Part shown: piece after piece, positions 48,781 to 57,552 of the stretch
Position numbering within the stretch: position 1 is the stretch's first letter
Layout of the letters: every line of letters starts with the position of its first letter
From: Durusdinium trenchii
Taxonomy: Eukaryota; Sar; Dinophyceae; Suessiales; Symbiodiniaceae
Assembly: GCA_963970005.1 (NCBI GenBank)
Contig: CAXAMN010026406.1
Location: 300,812 to 364,811 of the forward strand
Reading direction: 5' to 3'
Length of the DNA stretch: 64,000 nt
Notes under the pieces: model-generated
The model's database searches: none
What the model was told of the DNA's origin: nothing
The model's input: only the letters and a program-made list of their open reading frames with translations
Made by a program: the position numbers and the translations under genes

Positions 48781-49683
48781 ATATCTGCATGCACTCCCTA
48801 ACAAACATGAAAGTGGAGCTTGAGGAAAGGAGTCTAGAGGTCCCTGTTCTGCTTCCATACAGGGAAGAACTGGAAGAACCATGTAGACCTGCAGCGCTGT
48901 GTCTGAGGTCTTGGTGGCTGCCCTCGAATTGGCGGGCGTTGCGCAGGAGGCCGGACAACGGAGGAGGCACAATGAGGCTCAGCATTTCAGTGGGTCGGCT
49001 TCTGATGGTTTCAAGGGAAGTGAGCTCCAGAAGTTCTGGCAGAAAGGAGACACTACAATCACTGCAAGAGATTAAGACCCAGGTGTCTCTGTGAGACACG
49101 GCCGCTAAGCCCGAAACGTGGCAAGGCCACGGTTGTTCTAAAATGTGTTTAAAAGATTCCTTAATCCACTTAGTCATGATTTGTTGGCTGTTTTCACTAG
49201 ACCAACAGTTCGGTTCGCGACCTTTCCTTCCCTGAGCACCATCCTTCCGTGTGGTTCAGGAAGATGCAGCCACCTACCGCGCAGCCTACGAGGAGGCCAA
49301 GGAAGCAGGCCCAGGGTGGATCCTCCACTGAAGAAGCCTTTTGTGCACGCTGACCTTGGTGAAACAACGGTGTTTGCTTCTTTGTCTCTTAGATAGGCCC
49401 AAAAAATCCTTGCTATTCCCCACACCTTTGTTCTTGTCTTCAACCCACCTACAAGAAAGCAAGTTTAACTGGCAACTGGTGTAACAGATGTGATTGTGAA
49501 GAAAAGAAGTGACCCCCGCAACCAATTGCCGAGACCAGAGGGACCATACTCCCAGGCCCCGTGCCTTCGGACGACCGACGAAGTGGGTCAGTGCAGCTTC
49601 CCAGGCGTCGATGAGAGGAAGCTGTCCGAGGCAGAGGACCGGGACCGGCCGAAGACGTCCACGGAGCTTAGCCGCGGCAATGG
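48781..49683 (+). CDS. exon-like segments of an unidentified gene
   Basis: About 48900-49075 reads VLVAALELAGVAQEAGQRRR, then SELQKFWQKG. 49260-49315 reads EDAATYRAAYEEAKEAG, with a CAG acceptor and a GT donor. 49556-49682 reads VGQCSFPGVDERKLSEAED, then DRPKTSTELSRGN, with a CAG acceptor and a GTATGT donor. The segments are acidic/helical and have no recognised domain. The phase between the last two does not match, so another exon or gene is involved. Confidence 0.4.
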
Positions 49684-49900
49684 TATGTTAGGTGTTTTCA
49701 AGTGGGCTTGGTGCTTTCAAGTGATGGTGGGTTGATTAGGTTTAGTTTGTTGTCATGGTGTGCCTAGGTTTGGCAGCAGGAAAATCATACGCAAATTAAA
49801 TGCTGACAGCTAAGCCGCCAGGGTCAAACGCTGCATATTGCGGTTCAAAATGCAATGCCTGTTCAGTGGGAAGTGTGGCACCCAATGAAACAAACACAAT

Positions 49901-50330
49901 CACACACTTAGATAATAGGTTTGCAGTTACATCTTTTCCCCGACGAAAAGAGTGGCTCAACGGAAAGGTGAAGCGTCCAAATACTTGAAGGTGTTTCAAC
50001 AAATGGTTTGTGCACATTTGCAGCTCACGAAACGGTGGTTTAAACAGTCATTAAAAAAGCAGGTACGTTTACACGGGTCCCAGAGGTCTTCGTTGGCCAC
50101 CGCTCCTCTGGGACCCCGGTGGCCCCCTGCTTGCAGAAAACTCTTAGAACTTTGCGGCGCTCTCGCACAAAACCTGAATAGGCACCTAAAAAGCCTTAGA
50201 AGCGAGAGAACGAAAGCAGAAAAAACAGCGCTAAAAGGGCAGGAGAGAAAGATAGGGGTAGCAAAAAGTGACTACTTAGCCCTTGACTGGGGTAGGGAAA
50301 TGAGGCTAAAGAACCACCTAAAAAAAAGCC
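49901..50330 (+). repeat. dispersed structured repeat, copy II, left part
   Basis: Bases 49901-50149 match 54972-55227 at roughly 90% by eye with small indels. Downstream come ACCTAAAAAGCCTTAGAAG (near 50185) and GAAAGATAGGGGTAG (near 50247), the same blocks and order as in copy I. The sequence is broken at 50330 by the retroelement and resumes at 54480 with the remaining blocks. Confidence 0.7.
50059..50130 (+). ncRNA. enclosed H-type pseudoknot, copy II
   Basis: Closing helix GCAGG (50059-50063) with CCTGC (50126-50130). Stem S1 is 12 bp: GGGTCCCAGAGG (50075-50086) with CCTCTGGGACCC (50105-50116). Stem S2 is 8 bp: GGCCACCG in the S1 loop (50095-50102) with CGGTGGCC (50117-50124). Only two bases separate S2 5' from S1 3', and one C separates S2 3' from the closing helix, exactly as in copy I. 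Expression is unknown. Confidence 0.55.
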
Positions 50331-50600
50331 GCTTACCTCAACTGGTTTGATGTTGCATTATTGAAGACGCTCAGGGTGAGAGCGGTCCCGTGGCCTGATG
50401 ATGTTCGGGTAGGGTTTAGCGTCAGCTGCTTAGGCTTGTGGGGCCTGTAGGTCCTCTAACCTGGGTCTTGTTGGGTTCCCTCTGATTGGGTTGCTTAAAC
50501 CCTGGGGTCATGTTGACCTGGTGTTAGTTAGCCGCAGTGTGCTCAGATGTGAGGTGAGCTGTTTGTCAGTTCATGGCACTGCGGTTGATTGGTTTTTGAC
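50331..50600 (+). repeat. split direct repeat A1
   Basis: Left terminus of the element, starting GCTTACCTCAACTGG and ending TTGATTGGTTTTTGAC. It differs from A2 only at its 14th base (G versus T). Confidence 0.85.
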
Positions 50601-50870
50601 GAGAAGTGTCCAGTCAGTTCCGGATCAGAGGATTCTGAGCCCAAGCGCAGGAAACCAGACAAGCCTGACAAGTCGAAGCGCGCTGCAGTGCCCAAAGCTC
50701 TGAAAGGCCTATCGGCGCGCAACAAGAAAGGCGTTCCATATTGCTTCAATTTCAATTTGGCCCATGGTTGCACCGGAAAAGCTAGTGGCACACCTTTGCG
50801 CTGCTCTCGAGGACTCCATACGTGCATGAAGTGTGGGCGCGAGCATGGCCAACACGAATGCCGCGACTGA
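50589..50870 (+). CDS. ORF1 of the retroelement, Cys/His-rich (gag-like) protein
   Basis: An open frame of 93 codons without ATG starts right after a TGA inside the end of A1 (first codon TTG). A Ser/Glu/Lys-rich N-terminal half (basic KRRKPDKPDKSKR) precedes a Cys/His cluster: C52, C61, C72, H77, C79, C82, H86, H89 and C91, including CMKCG and HGQHEC. This resembles the zinc-binding nucleocapsid part of DIRS-like ORF1 proteins. The missing ATG suggests translation from an upstream start after splicing, a non-AUG start, or decay. It is followed after 212 bp by the RT frame. Confidence 0.6.
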   Translation: MVFDEKCPVSSGSEDSEPKRRKPDKPDKSKRAAVPKALKGLSARNKKGVPYCFNFNLAHGCTGKASGTPLRCSRGLHTCMKCGREHGQHECRD

Positions 50871-51082
50871 CTATCAGCTGGTGGTGCTCTATGCCTTGAG
50901 ATCTCTGCAGGCGATCCAAGTATCGCGCCGCATTTGCGACAGCGTGGTTTGCCAGTTCTACATTTGAAGCACAATTTGCAAGCGCCTTTGCAGCGGGAGC
51001 TCTTGCAGGAGCTTTTGGACTCCGATTCAATTTTTTGTGCAACTTTCAGATTGCTACCTGATTTTGATTTGCGCAATGGTGT

Positions 51083-53639
51083 TTGGATTGGGTTCTGGCG
51101 CAATGTGTTGAGCTGCATGAAAGAAACTGCTTGTGGTGCATCTGCGGGAACTCAGATCACAGTTTTTGGCAACGAATTGAAGAATTTTGGTGCAATTCTG
51201 AACGAAATTATTGGAAGGTGACTGTAGACTTGTGTGAATATGGTATGCGCTCCTGCTCTTCTTTCACGATACTGTGCAATACGTCAGCGTTCTGCGCATT
51301 GCAGCGCCTTTGTTCACATGACCACAGGGTAAGCCCCAGCAACATGGAGCAACAGTTACCCGCCGCTTTTTGCAAACACTGGTCTCACTTATTCGAAGAT
51401 TTGGTTTCTGGCTCTGGTTGGTCCGGGGTTGACCCCAGTGTACCTGATTTGCAAAACCGCGCAAGTTTGGGTTGGCAACCACGTGGGTGCAAATTACCAC
51501 CACTTTTGACTGACTTTCTTGAACCTCAGGCGTACGACGTTGCAGAACATCCGGATCTCGCTGACATTTTACCTGGGTGCCGCATTCCTGACGGTCTGGG
51601 TTTTCCAAAAGGATCGAGGGTCTTGCGTGGTGCTGGTCAAAATGGTTTTGCGATGGTGGGCTTGCCTCGCGAACCCTTAGCTTTTTTGAGCGCAGCGAGT
51701 GAATTAGTACACCCAGTGGAGCGGGCCGGCCGAGTGAGCTCTGCCGTAGCAGCTGCAGTGGCTTCGCATCGAGAGCTGACACCTCTAGATTTGCTCAAAG
51801 CACGGCAGCAGTTTTTCCGCCAGGCTTTGGAGACTATCAAAAACTTGAGTGCGCGCGAGGCACATCTGCATGAGAACATGCCATCGCACCTCGCCAAAGT
51901 TATGCGGGGCAAGCGCTTATTGTTTTTGGATAAGCTGTTGACAGACATTGGCCATCCAGACGACACTTTGTTTGACAACCTATCCAAAGGTTTCCCCTTG
52001 TTTGGTTGGTTGACAAAAACCGGGCTTTTCCCTGAAAGTTGGTGTCCTCCTGCCCTTCATCCTAGTGAACTGTTACGTGTTGCGCGGAAGCAAAATCACT
52101 GGATATTGAATTCCTCTCAGCGCAGCTCCCATCAGCTGGAGATCGATGAAGCGGTGTGGCGCACCACAATGGACGAGGTCAACAAGGGTTGGGCCGAGGG
52201 CCCCTTTTCTCTCGTGGAAGCCGAAGGCATAACAACAAGTCAGCTCATCGTCTCAAGACGCTTTGGCGTGGCGCAAAAGACAAAGGTTCGCGCAATTGAT
52301 GATTTCTCTGCTAGTAACATCAATGCGTGCACTGGCGCCAAAGAGAAAGTCCGGGTTGAAAGTGTCGACGCAGCCGCCACCATGATCCGCACTTGGATGA
52401 AAGCTTTTGAAGGCACTGGCCGCGCCCTAGTTGGCCGAACCTATGACCTGAAGTCAGCTTATCGCCAACTGGGCATCAGCGCCGAACACTTGCATGCTGC
52501 TTGGATTTCTGTATTTGATCCATCCAGCCAGGGCGCAAAACTTTTTCGCCTCAATGCCTTGCCTTTTGGGGCGTCAGCGTCTGTCTCCAACTTTTTGCGT
52601 TGCGCAGAAGCCTTGAAAGCCGTTGGGGCCAAGCTGCTGAATTTTGCGTGATTTTTCGACGACTTCATTTTGGTCACCCCCGCTGACATGGCGCCCGAGA
52701 CAGACAAAGCGGTCAAGCTTTGCTTCAAATTGTTGGGGTGGACTCTCGCATCAGCTGACGAGAAGTGCAAACCTTTCTCCACGACTTTCACTGCGCTTGG
52801 TGTGGTTTTTGACTTGACCGAAGCTCCGGCAGGCATTCTGCGCATATCGAACACTGCCTCCCGGAAACTGGAGCTATCCGGTGTCATTGATGACGTACTG
52901 GAATCCAAGCGGCTCAGTGCCAAGGCAGCATCTTCATTGCGGTCGCGGCTGAATTTTGCGGATGCTCAAATTTTTGGCCGCTACGCCAAGAAGGCCTTGC
53001 AGCTATTGGGCGAGCATGCAGCATGTCCTTCTTCTGACGTTGTAGATGGGGGTTTGCTTTTGGCTCTGAAGTGGCTAAAAGAAAGGGTACTGCAAGGAAG
53101 CCCCAAAGTGGTGTCCATTCAAAGGCGCCCAACCTGGCTGCTTTTCTTGGACGGAGCGTGTGAAGGCGAGGGAAGGTGCCTCTCTCAGCTGCTCCATTGG
53201 AGCAGTCTTGGTACATAAAGATCTTGGTGCCAGAGCATGTTTTGGAGAAACACTGCCCGCCGGCATTGTTGACATGTGGCATAGTCGAGGAGCCTCACAG
53301 CTCATTTTCGAAGCCGAGCTTATGCCGTACCTGGTGGCACTGAGATCGTGGGCAGATCTCCTGAGAGGGGCCCAGGTTTTAATATTCATTGACAATGATG
53401 CGGCGAGGCATGCCTGGATTACGGCTGGAGCCAAATCACCCTATGCTTCTACAATGATTCATGAGGCTTTGACATTGGAAGCCTCCTTAGATGTTGCTTC
53501 ATACTTTTGTCGCGTGCCTAGTCACTCGAACCTGGCCGATGATCCTTCCAGATTAGTGTTCACGACGTGTGAACGTTTGGGGGCTCACAGGCATCGGATT
53601 GACGAGCATTTCCTCTTTGAATGTGCTGGCGCATGCTGA
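51083..53639 (+). pseudogene. reverse transcriptase - RNase H of the retroelement, interrupted
   Basis: The frame 51083-52651 (likely true start ATG at 51344) carries RT motifs VRAIDDFSASN (near 52288), GRTYDLKSAYRQLGIS (near 52435) and LPFGASASVSNFLR (near 52558). It stops at TGA 52649-52651, directly before FFDDFILV, the catalytic motif, which follows in the same frame. The frame runs on to 53218, but the RNase H part shifts to another frame near 53165: LFLDGACEGE continues as GAVLVHKDLGARACFGE, FEAELMPYL, FIDNDAARHAW and PSHSNLADDPSR, ending at 53639. The RNase H acidic residues (D, E, D, D) are present. A single base substitution and a single-base indel explain both breaks. Family resemblance is to RTs common in Symbiodinium genomes. 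No recombinase follows before B1. Confidence 0.85.
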
Positions 53640-53645
53640 TGTAGA

Positions 53646-53871
53646 GGGGGGGTGTTTATGGTCCCCATCATGTTAGGCATGCTTGGGCCATGNNNNNNNN
53701 NNGAGTGTAGTGACTGGGAAGGAGGCCGCTTGGGACGGGGTCCGGATCACGAGTGCTGCCCAGCATTGGAGCCACCGTGTGTTTGGGTCTTCGAACGTTT
53801 GAAGCTTGTGCTGATGTTCTTGGGTTTGTTGCCTTGTGCTGGCAGGTGCTCACCCTTGCTGTTACCAATAA
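53646..53871 (+). repeat. split direct repeat B1 with assembly gap
   Basis: Starts with seven G and GTGTTTATGG-like sequence, and ends GTTACCAATAA next to A2. Ten N at 53693-53702 replace the part that in B2 is 103 bp (54208-54310), so the N number does not reflect the real size. Confidence 0.85.
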
Positions 53872-54141
53872 GCTTACCTCAACTTGTTTGATGTTGCATT
53901 ATTGAAGACGCTCAGGGTGAGAGCGGTCCCGTGGCCTGATGATGTTCGGGTAGGGTTTAGCGTCAGCTGCTTAGGCTTGTGGGGCCTGTAGGTCCTCTAA
54001 CCTGGGTCTTGTTGGGTTCCCTCTGATTGGGTTGCTTAAACCCTGGGGTCATGTTGACCTGGTGTTAGTTAGCCGCAGTGTGCTCAGATGTGAGGTGAGC
54101 TGTTTGTCAGTTCATGGCACTGCGGTTGATTGGTTTTTGAC
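53872..54141 (+). repeat. split direct repeat A2
   Basis: 270 bp, identical to A1 except for one base. It directly abuts B1. Confidence 0.85.
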
Positions 54142-54160
54142 CCGCCCTCCTCCCTAAACC

Positions 54161-54479
54161 GGGGGGGTGTTTATGGTCCCCATCATGTTAGGCATGCTTG
54201 GGCCATGGTGGTCTGTGGAACAGATCAGGCCATGGTGGTCTGTGGAACAGATCACCTGGCGTGTTCCCCCCATATCTTCCAGTCTTTGACTGAGAAAAAG
54301 AAAGCCGACCGAGTGTAGTGACTGGGAAGGAGGCCGCTTGGGACGGGGTCCGGATCATGAGTGCTGCCCAGCATTGGAGCCACCGTGTGTTTGGGTCTTC
54401 GAATGTTTGAAGCTTGTGCTGATGTTCTTTGGTTTGTTGCCTTGTGCTGGCAGGTGCTCACCCTTGCTGTTACCAATAA
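54161..54479 (+). repeat. split direct repeat B2, right terminus
   Basis: 319 bp. Inside, a unit beginning GCCATGGTGGTCTGTGG is present twice in tandem (about 54202-54254), which probably caused the assembly gap in B1. It ends GTTACCAATAA. Confidence 0.85.
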
Positions 54480-54770
54480 AGAAAGAAAGCTCAAGAAACG
54501 ACGAAAAACGTAAAAAATAAAGTGTTGGGCAGGGAGGAGATGTATGTACATGTGTGAGTCCGGGTGTGTGTTTGAATACCTAGCACTCTAGAGTTACTGA
54601 TTACTTAGCGGAAGCTAATTAGGTGCAATACTTAGGGAGCGGGACTTCAGTCTTAAGCCGCCCGGGTAGAGTAGACTAGAACAGGGACAACAGAGGGAAA
54701 GGCACCGACACAAGTGTGTCGAGTACCATTTCCCTCTGTTACCCTAATTAGAGGGGGGTGGGGGGGGTTG
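54480..54770 (+). repeat. dispersed structured repeat, copy II, right part
   Basis: Continues the blocks of copy I after the insertion: GCGGGACTTCAG...CCGCCCGGGTAG (near 54636-54668), the long hairpin and the G-rich tail (54751-54770). Confidence 0.65.
54690..54739 (+). repeat. long imperfect hairpin, copy II
   Basis: Outer stem ACAGAGGGAAA (54690-54700) with TTTCCCTCTGT (54729-54739); inner CGACAC with GTGTCG. Relative to copy I, one A-T pair in each stem is changed to G-C on both sides. Confidence 0.65.
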
Positions 54771-54971
54771 GGTTAGAAAACTCGGCGGGGGTTCATTCTC
54801 CGTAGCTCGGCAGCATATAAGTCAGGAAATTCATTGGGTGAAACGTGTGATTCCAGTACGATAATCCAAAGCGTGCAGGAAACGCAAATTCAGTAAGGTG
54901 GCAATCCGGAGTGGTCTCAGCGCCCCCTTGCGGGGGATCACACTGTGCACCCAAGTGGGACGACACAGCGG

Positions 54972-55227
54972 CACACACTTAGAGATAATGAGTTTGCAGT
55001 TACATCTATTCCCCGAGGAAAATAGTGGCTCAACGGAAAGGTGAAGCGTCCAAATACTTGAAGGTGTTTCAACAAATGGTTTGTGCACATCTGCAGCTCA
55101 CGAAACGGCTGTTTAAACGTTTTTTAAAAAAATGCAGGTACGTTTACACGGGTCCCAGAGGAGGTCTTCGTTGGCCACCGCTCCTTTGGGACCCTGGTGG
55201 GCCCCTGCTTGCAGAAAACTCTTAGAA
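54972..55227 (+). repeat. dispersed structured repeat, copy III (partial)
   Basis: Matches 49901-50149 in order and orientation, then diverges after AAAACTCTTAGAA. It contains the third pseudoknot copy. Confidence 0.7.
55134..55208 (+). ncRNA. enclosed H-type pseudoknot, copy III
   Basis: GCAGG (55134-55138) with CCTGC (55204-55208). S1 is 14 bp with one G-T pair (55150-55163 with 55181-55194). S2 joins GGCCACC (55173-55179) to a GGTGGGCC segment (55196-55203) with one bulged G. It is slightly less perfect than copies I and II. Confidence 0.5.
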
Positions 55228-55780
55228 ACAGAGGGTGGCACACACACCCGGCCGCTTTGAATGTCAAGAGCGGCAAAATAGGAATATGTATCATGTAAAT
55301 ATTTTATATACATATAAGTCTACACACACATATGTATATATACATGTGTGTGTCCCCTGCATGTTTCCATGGACATGTATTACCAGCAAATAAATCCTTA
55401 GAACGAACCTAAGCATATATATATTATATATACAAACTGATGGTATAATGCATATATGCCAGGATGTGTCTTCAAACATATCATTCCCAGATATGTATTC
55501 CCAGTACTCATGTGCTTGGAAACTACGTGTACATGTATATATATATATATTTGCTTTCAAGAATTCTGATTACAGGATGTTTCCTCTGACATGTCTTTAT
55601 ATATGCAGACTTTTGCCCTTGGAAGCCTTGTCATATATATATAGGTTCCAGTCTGAACTTGGTCGGCCTGTTGCTATCCTGCAACCTGCGTGCTTTGTTT
55701 GGCTCGACCGGCTCAATTGTTTTGCAGCGCATGGTGTGCACGTCTGCATGAGAACATGCATGTCGACACTTGCCACAGGT
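55228..55780. other. AT-rich microsatellite region
   Basis: Several TATATA and TACATATG-type runs (near 55330, 55420, 55540, 55635). No gene is recognised. Confidence 0.45.
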
Positions 55781-55786
55781 TGGTTT

Positions 55787-56193
55787 CACGCATGACCAGC
55801 CTCATGGTGCAATGGCCCGATGCCATGGCGTTCGACGCCTTTTCCCTGCTGCCGGCAGCAAACCGGCTCCAGCGCTGCTTTCAACGGGAGGTGGGCGGCG
55901 ATGCAGTTGATCCGGCTGAGGGCCAAAGGATCGAGCAGGAGCTGGAGCGGGAGATGGCGATGGCAGCGCTCGTGATGACGCGTCCCAAGGCTGACAAAGC
56001 CAAGGGGAGGGGGAGAGTGATGAGCCTGCGCCCAAGAAGGCGAAGAAGGCCACAAGACGACAAGGCCACGACCAAGAATGTGAAGGTCAAGGCGACGCCC
56101 AAGCGCCCCGCGAGCCTGAAGCCGGCGCACCCTACGCAGCCCCCGAAGATCAAGAAGCGGGGATCAGTGGCCATTGCTGCGAACAAGGAGTGA
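55787..56193 (+). CDS. exon of a basic, Lys/Pro-rich protein, unknown function
   Basis: After a CAG acceptor the frame is open to TGA at 56191-56193. It reads FDAFSLLPAANRLQRCFQRE, an acidic helix QRIEQELEREMAMAAL, then a very basic tail (RPRRRRRPQDDK, KVKATPKRPASLKP). The tail looks like a nuclear or nucleic-acid-binding region. Around 56025-56065 another frame (ESDEPAPKKAKKATRR) also reads naturally, so a frameshift there cannot be excluded. Confidence 0.45.
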
Positions 56194-56439
56194 GCTTTTT
56201 TGTACAGTGCTGTGATCTCATTCTGTTCAGGCCGTGTTCTGTTCTTATGCTTCAATAAGCGACCTGGCAGGCCCAGGGTGATGGCAAAGGGTGCAAGGAG
56301 ACACTTTACGTTTTCTTGAACACAGTTAGTTGCGCTGGCGATTTGATTAGGCGGTGCCAGCTGTATGCTTGTGTTACTCACATTCAGGACACTTCCCAGC
56401 AGGGCACATGGGATACTTCATGGGCTGGGGACAAATCAT

Positions 56440-56840
56440 AAATCCTGGGACAACAAGGACTGGGACAGCTGCTTCATCAAGTGCAATTGGTCTTTGTGGT
56501 GTAGTGCGTTCATTGATGTTCATTGCATGCATTGGGCCAGTCTCGCAGGACGATGACCATTCCCGCTCGACCTGGGATGAGAAATTGCGGGATGGCCATG
56601 GCAGTTCTTGGGATCATGGCTGGGGCAAGGAGCTGCCATACGTTTGTGGTCAGTATGCGTGCTAGCAGCTGCTAATTGATCTGACACAGGACGAGCAACT
56701 GGAGCGGGGGCCCACATCAGCCAGGAGACCCATGGGCCACCTGGCCATCCAGTGCCTTTCTATCATTGTCTTCAGGACGCATATGACCAGGACACCAACA
56801 AGAAGGCCCAGCCGGAGCGTTGGGACAAGGATTGGGGTTT
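56440..56840 (+). CDS. Trp/Asp-rich exons, unknown gene
   Basis: About 56445-56490 reads SWDNKDWDSC. 56551 to about 56645 reads DDDHSRSTWDEKLRDGHGSS, then WDHGWGKELP, after a CAG acceptor. About 56776-56840 reads DAYDQDTNKKAQPERWDKDW, after CAG. The repeated W-D pattern ties the three together as one protein, perhaps continuing the basic exon upstream. Low-complexity; no function inferred. Confidence 0.4.
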
Positions 56841-57205
56841 AGACTATTGTCTTCAGGACTAGAACCTTTCTAGACATTCGGCAAGGTTTCATGTTTACTC
56901 GCCTGGCAGGGTGTATTTACTCGCTGACCAAAGAAGGCTTGGCGTGAGTTCGAGTGTTTTGTTGCTTTGTCATTGCTGTATGCTCGAGTCATAGTATATA
57001 TATCCTCGAGTTATTTCATTGCTGTATGCGTGATGCGCCCGGCAGATGGGATACTATCTGCCGAATGGATTCGGATGGGTTGATGCCGACGGAGTGTATC
57101 ATCCGTAGCTCAAGATGTTTCCTCGGACATGTATTTTTACCAGGAATTGTGCCCAGGGTGCTTTTTCAGAAAGATTACTTACTTAGGTCCATGGAAACTA
57201 TGTAC

Positions 57206-57552
57206 AGAGATCGGTAGACAGAGAGATAGATAGACAAATGGGTATTTAGATGGATAGATGCCTAGATAATATAATAGATAAATAGATAGGTTGATAGATA
57301 GAACATAAAGGTAGATAGTAAAGTGGATAGGTAGACGAAGACAAATAATACAAGCTATAGTTACATTAATTAGACAGTTAAGTAGACAAAATATATTGTG
57401 CAGGACATGTCCTTTGAATTAAGTGGCTGCAACTTCTTCGGATAGATAGACAAATATAGGTATACAGATTGGTAGATTGCTAGATAGCAGGGTAGATAAA
57501 CAAACAGAAAGGCAATTAATAGGTAGATAGTAAGAGGGGTAGATAGATAGAC
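57206..57552. repeat. degenerate GATA/TAGA microsatellite array
   Basis: About 350 bp dominated by ATAGATAGA and TAGGTAGATA words with a unique interruption near 57400-57440 (AGGACATGTCCTTTGAATT). No coding potential. Confidence 0.75.

Larger units (their letters stand above)
50331..54479 (+). mobile_element. split-direct-repeat (PAT/Ngaro-type, DIRS order) retroelement, 4149 bp
   Basis: The order is A1 (50331-50600), internal coding region, B1 (53646-53871), A2 (53872-54141), a 19-bp spacer, B2 (54161-54479). A1 and A2 are both 270 bp and differ at one position; B1 and B2 differ at three of 216 comparable positions. B1 ends exactly where A2 begins. This A1-B1-A2-B2 pattern is the terminal structure of PAT- and Ngaro-type tyrosine-recombinase retrotransposons. 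No target duplication is seen at the ends, as expected for that class. The internal part holds a zinc-finger ORF and RT-RNase H, but no tyrosine recombinase is visible on either strand. It is inserted in copy II of the dispersed repeat. Confidence 0.8.

Noticed and set aside
50059..50130. HDV-like ribozyme
   Set aside because: The helix order (closing helix outside an H-type pseudoknot) differs from the HDV nested double pseudoknot, and no catalytic-core sequence could be matched. Hammerhead core motifs were also not found.
50331..54479. ordinary LTR retrotransposon interpretation
   Set aside because: The repeats are not two copies of one block at the ends: A and B are in the order A, B-A, B with exact abutment, and no target duplication is seen. 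A rearranged LTR element remains the alternative and is listed as the refuting case.
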